Source: an uncultured Prevotella sp. (GTDB lineage: Bacteria > Bacteroidota > Bacteroidia > Bacteroidales > Bacteroidaceae). From it: 5,898 nucleotides of DNA. The notes beneath the pieces are model-generated. The model saw only the letters and a program-made list of their open reading frames with translations, was not told the DNA's origin and made no database searches. The number at the start of each line of letters is the position of its first letter. Position 1 is the first letter of the stretch. The translations under genes were made by a program, and so were the position numbers. Location: assembly GCA_937906765.1 (NCBI GenBank), contig CALCUV010000161.1, positions 1-5,898 on the forward strand. The letters are read 5' to 3'. Shown piece by piece: positions 1 to 5,898 of the stretch.

Positions 1-60
1 GATGTAATAAACGACTTGGAGAAAGCACTTATTTTGGCAAAAGAGATGGCTACCCCATAA
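1..60 (+). CDS. C-terminal end of an unidentified gene (partial, enters from left edge)
   Basis: Reading from base 1 in frame 1 gives 19 sense codons and a TAA at 58-60. The peptide is DVINDLEKALILAKEMATP, a hydrophilic, probably amphipathic helix of the sort that often ends a protein. No family can be recognised from so little. The stop lies 49 bp from the stop of the minus-strand small-protein gene, so the two genes would converge. No clear intrinsic terminator lies between them. Two other frames are also open here: plus frame 3 from the edge to a stop near 77, and a minus-strand frame from an ATG at 72-70 out to the edge. The choice of frame rests only on how protein-like the peptide looks. 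Confidence 0.42.
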   Translation, partial: DVINDLEKALILAKEMATP

Positions 61-109
61 AACGATATTCATTATGATATCTCAAATACTCTATGTGCCT
101 TTCTTCCAT

Positions 110-649
110 TTACCTAATTACTGCAATTGATTCTATGTTAGTTAGCATAACTCTTTGAGCAGAGATGTCGTAATAGACTCTTTGAAACTCTTTACCTTCA
201 GGAGTTTGTTGAATCCTTACGGTAATACCTAATTGGATACCCTTTTCTGTCGGAAGATTTGTTTTATGCTTTTCATCTATATTTGCTTCATACAAATACC
301 CATTATTACGCAACCATTTTATTACTGTAGATACAGTTAAAGGTTTCATATCTGCAGGAATATGCTCGTTAACTGTTTTTGTAAATTGAGCAATTCCACA
401 TGGAGCTAAAACATTTATCTGTTCAGCTTCTCTAGTAGTCATCCAAAAAGTTCTCCTTCCTCTTCTTGATACAGACTCAGATGGTTCTACTTTGCCCAAC
501 ATTTCGCTAACAAAAAATAGACATCGTGAAATATGGACATTATTAATAATATCATCCTCTTTTACAGGCTCTAATGTTAATGGATTAATACCATTAGCAA
601 GTTTCTCAACCCAATCTTTGGCGGTTTTTAACTTAGATTTATCAATCAT
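110..649 (-). CDS. Hypothetical protein with a C-terminal winged-helix-like region; likely partner of the upstream helicase
   Basis: This is a 179-residue soluble protein with no signal peptide or membrane segment. Three parts can be seen. Residues 8-51 form a helical N-terminal region containing the phrases ANGINPLTLEPV and NNVHISRCLFFVSEML. Residues 61-75 are a basic stretch (SRRGRRTFW). Residues 85-172 look like a winged helix: a helix pair around VSTVIKWLRNNGYLY, a PTEKGIQLGI turn and strand, and a last strand ending near VYYDISAQRVMLTNI. The WLRNNGYL...PTEKG..LGI pattern recalls the C-terminal DNA-binding domains of phage antirepressors, but that is resemblance from memory only. I recall similar uncharacterised proteins in Firmicutes and do not know a function for them. 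The gene follows the helicase on the same strand after 80 bp, with no obvious promoter of its own, so co-transcription is likely. The ATG at 649-647 is the first start in frame; its leader is A-rich (TTAAGAATT) without a strong Shine-Dalgarno. Sampled lines of this gene are about 27-37% GC, against about 45-47% in sampled lines of the helicase. Confidence 0.85.
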   Translation of the reverse strand: MIDKSKLKTAKDWVEKLANGINPLTLEPVKEDDIINNVHISRCLFFVSEMLGKVEPSESVSRRGRRTFWMTTREAEQINVLAPCGIAQFTKTVNEHIPADMKPLTVSTVIKWLRNNGYLYEANIDEKHKTNLPTEKGIQLGITVRIQQTPEGKEFQRVYYDISAQRVMLTNIESIAVIR

Positions 650-729
650 AATTCTTAACTATTTTGATGGTACGTATTTCTGCCCGTTATAATATGTAAT
701 ATAAAAATTATTGTTATCACGCCGTCATA

Positions 730-3700
730 TTAATTGACAGCATCCTTCGTCAAAGTTAAATCAACCAGCAAGACGGCATGTTCTCTTTCTTCTTTGGGAG
801 CATCCTTGGGACGCCATGCTACGACAAAGCGGATGGTTACATCAGAAACGGCGTAACCCTTTTCATTCCAGAGGGTCAATTCACCTTGTATCTTTTGGGA
901 TAATTGGCACACAGGGACGTTCGCTTTTATGTCGTATAGGTAGTTGTCGTTAAAGCGTAGTTTCTGACCAGCACGTAGGGAAAGAACTTCCTTCTTACGA
1001 GATTTGAAGAATCCCAAATTTACATCCCGATGAGAAAGTTGCAACACAATTTCATTGGGCATTTCATACTGATTACTATCCACATGTTTCTGGACATCAA
1101 AGTTTTCAAACATGTCGCTATTGGTGTGTATAAACAAACGGCGTTTCGCTCGCGTTATACCTACGTAATATCTGCGTAACGCCTCGTCTGTTAAATGCCG
1201 TGGTTCTGTAATGAGCATATACACATCATCAAACTCCATACCCTTTGATTTATGGATGGTTGATACCACAACATCTGCATTTTGCAAATCGCAAAAGTCT
1301 TCAGCAGAAGACTCATATACAAATTCCTTGAAATCGGTCAGATATTTCGCTTTGTTCGTACTTTCAAAGAGTTGGATACACTGTTGCAAATAGCACACAC
1401 TTGAAGAATTAGCATACTCGGCAAAAGTTCTGGATTTTGCTGTTTCCCAAACTTCATCGGTAATGAGTGCTGTATGCGTATTCATTTCTATATGCTTGAG
1501 AAAATGACGCACCTCTGCCAGGTTCCAAAAACGGAATCCCTCCATACTCTGAATAAGTTTTGCCGTCAACCCATGCTTACGAAGGAGTGCTACCATAATC
1601 ACAGCTTCTTCATTCGTCTGGGTAAGCACACTCATAGAACCCGCACCTTGATTTTGCATCAATTCTTTTACAAGTGGTTGGTACATCAAGGTTGAGACGT
1701 GGCGCGTAACGCGAACGACTCCTTCATCTTGACTCATTGAAGCAATTGGAGTGATTTTCATTCTGCGATTTACCTTTGTAACAAACTCGTTCGCAAACTT
1801 TACCACCAGTTGAGCACTACGATAGTTCTCTGTCATTTCATAGAACAACCCATTAGTTTTGTCAAGCAGTTGCTTCATATATTGAGAGTTGGAACCACGG
1901 AACTCAAATATATTCTGATCATCGTCACCCACAGCAATCACACGCATCTCTTCATTTGCCTTCATCAATGCATCAATCAAGGCAAACTCTTCTGCACTCA
2001 TATCCTGCGCCTCATCAATAACAAGCACTGTTTTTGCAATACGATTAGGTTCAACCTCTCCATCGTTTATCAACTGCGCTGCGCGTGACACGACACCTTT
2101 GACGTCATCCAGGTTACCAATTCTTCCCAGCAAATCAAAACAATAAGAATGGAAGGTTTTTATTTCTACGAAGTGAGCGGCATTCCCTATAAGCCCCATC
2201 AGTCGCTGCTTAAATTCAGTAGCAGCAGCTCGTGAAAAAGTAAGCATCAGCAATTGTTCGTGCTTTACATCCTCAAGCAAAAGTAAGGATGCTAACTTGT
2301 GAACTAAAACCCTTGTCTTACCACTACCTGGACCCGCCGCAACGACAATACAACGAGAATCCTTGTCGGAAATAATTTGCATCTGCTTGTTGGAAAGAGT
2401 ACCGAAGAGTTGCTTGTATTTATCGGGCGTCACATTAATTTCTATTTCTTGAAGGCGCTCCCCCTTGAAGTATTTGGCCACAAAGCGCTTATAATCCATT
2501 TGGAAATAATCCTGCACATACTGCAAAGCGGCATTGTAATCTCTAACCATAAGATTCGCATACTCTCCAACGATGTGTACTTGCTGAATTTTTTGCTTGT
2601 AAAATTCATTTAGCATTCGATAATCGTCCTGCTTATAGCGCAACCTATTAGCCTTAAGTCGGCGAATATCCATTGCGTTATATAAAACGAGGAAACCTCC
2701 TTCTAACTTTAAGGCACCAATTTTGGAGAGGTAAAGCAACGCTTCCTCTACCTCATCAAGTTGTACGTCACGCAACGAATTCAACAAATCACTTCCATAA
2801 GTTTTGATGTCATTAAGCAACTCGATAACCGAGAACTGAATGCCCTTTACTTTAGTTTCTTCACTCGTGGCGAGAACGGTCTGTTTAAACAACCAATCTA
2901 CGGTAAAACGACAGATTTCCAAACGCTTTTCAAAACGTTTAATAATCGTCTCTAAATCTGCTTGACGGGCAATCTCTATATTATGAGCAGCGTCTTCTTT
3001 CTTTTTTGTATACCCTTTAACGGTCAAGAAATACAATAAGGTGCGTATATCCTTCTCTGTTGCAGAGGTGATACCCTCATTTTGTGCATTATCATTTAAT
3101 TGCTTACATGAAATTCGCAACGCATCATCGGGTATTTTATTTAGGATATAACGCTCCAATTTTGTAAATCGCTCCAACAAGCGTTTCGACTTATTTTCAG
3201 ATTCTTCGGCATCGTTCAAGTAAGCAGAAATATCCTTGGTATCCGCCAAAATTCCCTCTTCTCGCATTCGTTCTACGACAGACAACACCTCCTCTTTCTT
3301 CAAACCCAAAATATCTGCTAGATAGTCCACGCGTGATTCAGCCAAGTCTTCTTGCGATTTAGCAATATGTTTTTGGGATATCAGTGACTTGATAATACGC
3401 ACAGCCTTTTCTATTTCCCCATCTTCAAAAAGCAATGACTCTGTAATGCGCTTTCGGGCCTCATCAACATTCTTCACCGTAATCCCCGTGGCAAAAACTT
3501 GAGGTACATTATTTCCACGTTCCAAATAACAAGCCTGCTCCAAAGTAGCAAGTGCTGTACGCACACGTGTTTCAATATCAGAAACGGAGTCGTCCCAACC
3601 AGCCATTCTTGCAATCTCCAAGGCAGAGCAACACACACGCATACGGGATTTAGTCATATCCTTCACTGCCTTCCAAACTTGTTGAATTTCGCTAAAGCTC

Positions 3701-5601
3701 AACTTGGTCTGGTTCAGCAAGATAAAGTGCTTATCCAAATCTGAATCACTATACAACACAAAACACCGCGCTTGAAGTTCTGGGTCACGACCAGCACGAC
3801 CTGCCTCTTGCACATAATTCTCCAACGAATCCGAGATATCAAAGTGAACGACCAGGCCAACATCCTTCTTGTCTACCCCCATACCAAAGGCCGAAGTAGC
3901 AACAATGATGCGCACTTGGTCTGACATGAAGGCTTCTTGGTTAGCAATCTTTTCATCAGCTTCCATTTTCCCATTAAACGGCAGAGCCTTATAACCATCA
4001 CGCGTTAGCTTTTCTGCCAATTGCTGTGTGCGTTTCGTTCTTGACACATAAACAATGGTAGGACACGAAGATTCTGCTATCAACGAACGCAGTTTCACAT
4101 ACTTATCATCTTCTGTATCGGCATGAATTACAGAATAGCGCAGGTTTGTACGTGACGCCGTAGAAGCAAACAGTTGAAGATCCAAGTCAAGAGTCTGCTT
4201 AAAATAATCACAGATATCTTGCACCACCTTTTGTTTCGCCGTTGCTGTAAAGCATGAAACAGGAATGGGATTTATGAGGCGTTTCTTCTTTTGATATTCA
4301 CGAATAAATTTTCCAATATAAAGATAGTCCACACGAAAATCCTGTCCCCACGATGAGAAGCAGTGCGCCTCGTCAATCACGAAGCGCACCACATGACGCG
4401 CCAAAAGTATTCGTTCAATTGTTTTTGAACGAAGCATCTCGGGGGCTATGTATAATAGAGAGGCATCACCCTCTAACACGCGCTGGATTGCAAGTGAGCG
4501 ACTAATCGTGTCAAGCAACCCATTTATGGTTACAGCGTCTGTAATACCCCTTTCAGCAAGGTTATCCACCTGGTCTTTCATCAGTGATTGCAAGGGAGAT
4601 ATCACCACTGTAAGTCCGTGAACAGTTGCACCTTCCATCAAGGCGGGCAATTGGAACGTGAGCGATTTTCCACCACCTGTAGGGAATATTGCAAGCAATG
4701 ACTTACCATCAACTGCAGCACGAACGGAGTTTTCTTGAAGGGGTTCTCCCTCATACGTACGAAACTGATTGTAACCAAAATAGCGTTGCAAATTGTAGTG
4801 AATGTCAAGTGCTTGATTACAATATTCACAGCCTCCCTCACAATTTGTCTGCCTTAAGAGTTTGATTACGTTCTCAACATTCGGGTAATTATGGAGCACC
4901 CATGATGGAGTTATTGAATTCTGATTTATGGTGTCCACCAATGCTAATGCATAAGCCAATTCACAAGGATAAAGACTGATGATAGACGAGAGATCTGCAT
5001 TTCCACAAATTTTCCCCTTAAACGTCGCGCGAATGGCATTTACAACCTCTTCCGATTGAACTCTTGGGGCACAAACATACCTAAGGAACCCCTCAAATTC
5101 TGGGTTTCCCTGTAATAGCGAACCGTAAATTTTCTTCTTCGCCTCGGACAAAGCACTCCAACAAGCTACTTCATCCATAAACAAATCATGCGCCTTCTCG
5201 CAATCATTAACGGGGTTATTCAACTGCTCAATCACCAATTTGTCATCCTTCAACAAACGGTGATAAGGCTTTTCTGGGAATAACAACGGAGAGACATATA
5301 GCGTATCCACCAACACCCATTCATGAACATCATTTCCAAAAAGATACTTTGCGTCATGGTTTATGATATTGTGCCCACACACATATTTCACATCTTTCAA
5401 AAACTCAAAAAGTGCTCGTTTATTGGCAGAATGGAAAACCGCACGGTCTGACCTCCAAGCGCCAATATCATGAATTTTCTTATCCTTCATGCCCACCTCA
5501 ACATCAACAAACGCATAGCGAGACGTTTCTTGAGGCATTGGCACAACAGAAGAATGTTCGTCACTACTAATCGACTTTATAATTTTATCCCAGAAAGACA
5601 T
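730..5601 (-). CDS. Giant RecQ-UvrD fusion helicase with N-terminal DnaQ-like exonuclease domain (RecQ family ATP-dependent DNA helicase)
   Basis: This 1623-residue cytoplasmic protein should unwind or remodel DNA using ATP. Residues 28-150 look like a DEDD/DnaQ exonuclease: FVDVEVG (D33, E35), CGHNIINHDAKYL (N78, D83), and a weak third motif, PVNDCEKAHDLF (D133 or D139). C254, C258 and C261 form a small Cys cluster. Residues 275-625 are a RecQ core: FGYNQFR with Q289, PTGGGKS 307-313, DEAH 410-413, aromatic loop CFSSWGQDFRVDY, FTATA 451-455, AFGMGVDK 571-578 and QEAGRAGRD 598-606. Residues 627-1060 are helical with winged-helix-like parts near 633-710 and 928-976. Residues 1063-1495 are a UvrD/PcrA-like SF1 core: NKQMQII, AGPGSGKT 1089-1096, TFHSYC, VIDEAQD 1194-1200, VGDDDQNIFEFRG, ENYRS, STIHKSKGMEFDDV and YVGITRAKRRL 1479-1489. 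Residues 1510-1623 are a beta-rich tail. Stand-alone RecQ is about 600 residues and UvrD about 720. The ATG is firm because an in-frame TAA lies eight codons upstream. A stand-alone recQ symbol would mislead. Domain calls are secure for both helicases and moderate for the nuclease; the role (repair or foreign-DNA defence) is inference. Confidence 0.95.
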   Translation of the reverse strand: MSFWDKIIKSISSDEHSSVVPMPQETSRYAFVDVEVGMKDKKIHDIGAWRSDRAVFHSANKRALFEFLKDVKYVCGHNIINHDAKYLFGNDVHEWVLVDTLYVSPLLFPEKPYHRLLKDDKLVIEQLNNPVNDCEKAHDLFMDEVACWSALSEAKKKIYGSLLQGNPEFEGFLRYVCAPRVQSEEVVNAIRATFKGKICGNADLSSIISLYPCELAYALALVDTINQNSITPSWVLHNYPNVENVIKLLRQTNCEGGCEYCNQALDIHYNLQRYFGYNQFRTYEGEPLQENSVRAAVDGKSLLAIFPTGGGKSLTFQLPALMEGATVHGLTVVISPLQSLMKDQVDNLAERGITDAVTINGLLDTISRSLAIQRVLEGDASLLYIAPEMLRSKTIERILLARHVVRFVIDEAHCFSSWGQDFRVDYLYIGKFIREYQKKKRLINPIPVSCFTATAKQKVVQDICDYFKQTLDLDLQLFASTASRTNLRYSVIHADTEDDKYVKLRSLIAESSCPTIVYVSRTKRTQQLAEKLTRDGYKALPFNGKMEADEKIANQEAFMSDQVRIIVATSAFGMGVDKKDVGLVVHFDISDSLENYVQEAGRAGRDPELQARCFVLYSDSDLDKHFILLNQTKLSFSEIQQVWKAVKDMTKSRMRVCCSALEIARMAGWDDSVSDIETRVRTALATLEQACYLERGNNVPQVFATGITVKNVDEARKRITESLLFEDGEIEKAVRIIKSLISQKHIAKSQEDLAESRVDYLADILGLKKEEVLSVVERMREEGILADTKDISAYLNDAEESENKSKRLLERFTKLERYILNKIPDDALRISCKQLNDNAQNEGITSATEKDIRTLLYFLTVKGYTKKKEDAAHNIEIARQADLETIIKRFEKRLEICRFTVDWLFKQTVLATSEETKVKGIQFSVIELLNDIKTYGSDLLNSLRDVQLDEVEEALLYLSKIGALKLEGGFLVLYNAMDIRRLKANRLRYKQDDYRMLNEFYKQKIQQVHIVGEYANLMVRDYNAALQYVQDYFQMDYKRFVAKYFKGERLQEIEINVTPDKYKQLFGTLSNKQMQIISDKDSRCIVVAAGPGSGKTRVLVHKLASLLLLEDVKHEQLLMLTFSRAAATEFKQRLMGLIGNAAHFVEIKTFHSYCFDLLGRIGNLDDVKGVVSRAAQLINDGEVEPNRIAKTVLVIDEAQDMSAEEFALIDALMKANEEMRVIAVGDDDQNIFEFRGSNSQYMKQLLDKTNGLFYEMTENYRSAQLVVKFANEFVTKVNRRMKITPIASMSQDEGVVRVTRHVSTLMYQPLVKELMQNQGAGSMSVLTQTNEEAVIMVALLRKHGLTAKLIQSMEGFRFWNLAEVRHFLKHIEMNTHTALITDEVWETAKSRTFAEYANSSSVCYLQQCIQLFESTNKAKYLTDFKEFVYESSAEDFCDLQNADVVVSTIHKSKGMEFDDVYMLITEPRHLTDEALRRYYVGITRAKRRLFIHTNSDMFENFDVQKHVDSNQYEMPNEIVLQLSHRDVNLGFFKSRKKEVLSLRAGQKLRFNDNYLYDIKANVPVCQLSQKIQGELTLWNEKGYAVSDVTIRFVVAWRPKDAPKEEREHAVLLVDLTLTKDAVN

Positions 5602-5659
5602 TTCTTGAAAACTGAATATGAGTTAAGAACCTTGACGCACGAGCGTTCGCTATCATTTG

Positions 5660-5691
5660 CAAATATAAGAAAATAAGACCACACACTGAAA
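5660..5691 (-). promoter_or_regulatory. Candidate Bacteroidales-type promoter for the helicase gene
   Basis: On the minus strand the octamer TATATTTG (5667-5660) matches the Bacteroidetes -7 consensus TAnnTTTG exactly. Twenty bases further upstream, TTTC (5691-5688) matches the -33 element TTTG at three of four positions, with the expected spacing. The transcript would start near 5654 and have a leader of about 50 nt before the ATG at 5601. The leader has no strong Shine-Dalgarno, only CAAGAA directly before the start codon, which fits Bacteroidetes translation. The whole two-gene unit probably depends on this promoter. Confidence 0.55.
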
Positions 5692-5727
5692 GAAATATGT
5701 GAAAGGATACCCTGAGCGTTATACTTT

Positions 5728-5748
5728 TAGACCATAAAGATGGTTCTA
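5728..5748. repeat. Short inverted repeat upstream of the helicase promoter
   Basis: TAGACCAT (5728-5735) and ATGGTTCTA (5740-5748) are inverted copies with one extra base in the right arm, separated by the 4-base loop AAAG. The site lies about 37 bp upstream of the candidate -33 box. No T-tract follows it on either strand, so it is not a standard terminator. It could be an operator or chance. Confidence 0.4.
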
Positions 5749-5784
5749 CTATAATCCACAACACAGACTGGTGTCGCATTTGTA

Positions 5785-5796
5785 TTTCTATAGAAA
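5785..5796. repeat. 12-bp perfect palindrome TTTCTATAGAAA
   Basis: The twelve bases TTTCTATAGAAA read the same on both strands. The site lies 8 bp outside the left arm of the long inverted repeat at 5805-5853. In an AT-rich intergenic stretch a palindrome of this size may be chance, so no function is assigned. Confidence 0.3.
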
Positions 5797-5804
5797 AACG
5801 CGAA

Positions 5805-5853
5805 TGTAGTGTACTGAATAAGTTGACACTTTAAACTTATTTAGTACACTACA
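5805..5853. repeat. Long inverted repeat (20-bp arms), strong hairpin next to a reading-frame start
   Basis: The left arm is 5805-5824 (begins TGTAGTGTACTG) and the right arm is 5834-5853 (ends AGTACACTACA). They are inverted copies with a single G/T difference (5816 against 5842), which would be a G-U pair in plus-strand RNA. The loop is the 9 bases GACACTTTA. No T-run follows the right arm, so a plain intrinsic terminator is unlikely. The hairpin ends 21 bp before the ATG at 5875. Hairpins like this at an element's edge can stop outside transcription from expressing a transposase; that role is inferred here. The octamer AAACTTAT occurs in the right arm (5833-5840) and again just after it (5853-5860). 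Confidence 0.85.
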
Positions 5854-5874
5854 AACTTATCTAACTATATAACT

Positions 5875-5898
5875 ATGCAACACCCTATCAAGATTAAC
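5875..5898 (+). CDS. Start of an unidentified gene, possibly a transposase (partial, leaves at right edge)
   Basis: An ATG at 5875-5877 opens the frame MQHPIKIN, which is still open at the last base. Eight codons cannot identify a family. The start would be divergent from the helicase gene, with 273 bp between the two start codons. There is no Shine-Dalgarno; the leader is AT-rich (ACTATATAACT). The only hint of function is the long inverted repeat directly upstream, which suggests a transposase gene. Confidence 0.4.

Larger units (their letters stand above)
5805..5898 (+). mobile_element. Possible left end of an insertion sequence (cut by the window edge)
   Basis: A strong inverted repeat beginning TGTAGTGTACTG is followed after 21 bp by an inward-facing ATG frame that runs off the edge. 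This arrangement is typical of the end of an insertion sequence, and I recall similar ends on Bacteroidales elements, but no family can be named. The right end, the transposase motifs and any target-site duplication are all outside the window, so a bidirectional hairpin beside an ordinary gene remains possible. Confidence 0.35.

Noticed and set aside
64..81. Possible terminator hairpin GATAT...ATATC between the convergent genes
   Set aside because: The stem is only five AT-rich pairs with an 8-base loop and no T-tract on either strand.
650..729. A separate promoter for the small gene in the 80-bp gap
   Set aside because: The closest match to a -7 box is TAATTTTT, which lacks the final G, and no TTTG sits at the expected distance upstream.
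1211..2955. Several plus-strand open frames of 60-92 codons opposite the helicase gene
   Set aside because: They lie wholly antisense to a gene with intact, recognisable helicase motifs, have unconvincing peptides and no supporting start signals; they are by-products of the real coding strand.
4638..4841. Minus-strand 67-codon frame inside the helicase gene
   Set aside because: It overlaps the RecQ Walker A region in another frame on the same strand; the RecQ reading is unmistakable.
652..5629. The 9-mer AGTTAAGAA near both gene starts
   Set aside because: The copies are in opposite orientations (minus strand at 652-660, plus strand at 5621-5629) and AT-rich; most likely coincidence.
5621..5660. 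Leader hairpins (GTTAAG/CTTGAC and ACGC/GCGT) before the helicase start
   Set aside because: Stems are 4-6 pairs with a mismatch in the transcribed strand, too weak to support a riboswitch or attenuator call.
5470..5779. Two frames crossing the helicase start, one on each strand (5470-5676 plus, 5585-5779 minus)
   Set aside because: Both overlap the helicase 5' end and the candidate promoter, and neither peptide looks like a known protein.
1..5898. CRISPR array, tRNA or rRNA genes, prophage structural genes
   Set aside because: No regularly spaced direct repeats, no cloverleaf or rRNA sequence, and no phage structural or integrase motifs were seen.

Overview
The window looks like an accessory region of a Bacteroidales-type genome (Bacteroides/Prevotella relatives). 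The support is indirect: the main promoter candidate has a TAnnTTTG-type -7 box, the real starts lack a GGAGG-type Shine-Dalgarno, and DNA outside the large gene is AT-rich. No genus can be named from the sequence alone.

Layout. (1) Positions 1-60 probably hold the last 19 codons of a plus-strand gene that enters from the left edge. (2) On the minus strand is a probable two-gene unit. It is transcribed from about 5654 leftwards: a 1623-residue multidomain helicase (5601-730), an 80-bp AT-rich gap, then a 179-residue small protein (649-110). The left-edge gene and the small-protein gene converge, with 49 bp between their stops. (3) Positions 5602-5874 are 273 bp with no convincing gene. They hold a candidate helicase promoter (5660-5691), an inverted repeat (5728-5748), a short palindrome (5785-5796) and a strong 20-bp-arm inverted repeat (5805-5853). 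(4) A plus-strand reading frame opens at 5875 and runs off the right edge. With the inverted repeat it may be the left end of an insertion sequence.

The centre of interest is the helicase. One chain carries an N-terminal DEDD/DnaQ-like exonuclease fold, a complete RecQ-like SF2 helicase core, about 430 residues of helical and winged-helix linker, a compact UvrD/PcrA-like SF1 helicase core, and a beta-rich C-terminal domain that I cannot assign. Both motor families normally move 3'->5' on DNA, and all their nucleotide-binding motifs look intact. The small downstream protein ends in a winged-helix-like region and is the obvious candidate partner. The pair could serve DNA repair or defence against foreign DNA. 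Nothing in the window decides between these, and no recognised defence, phage or restriction gene is visible.
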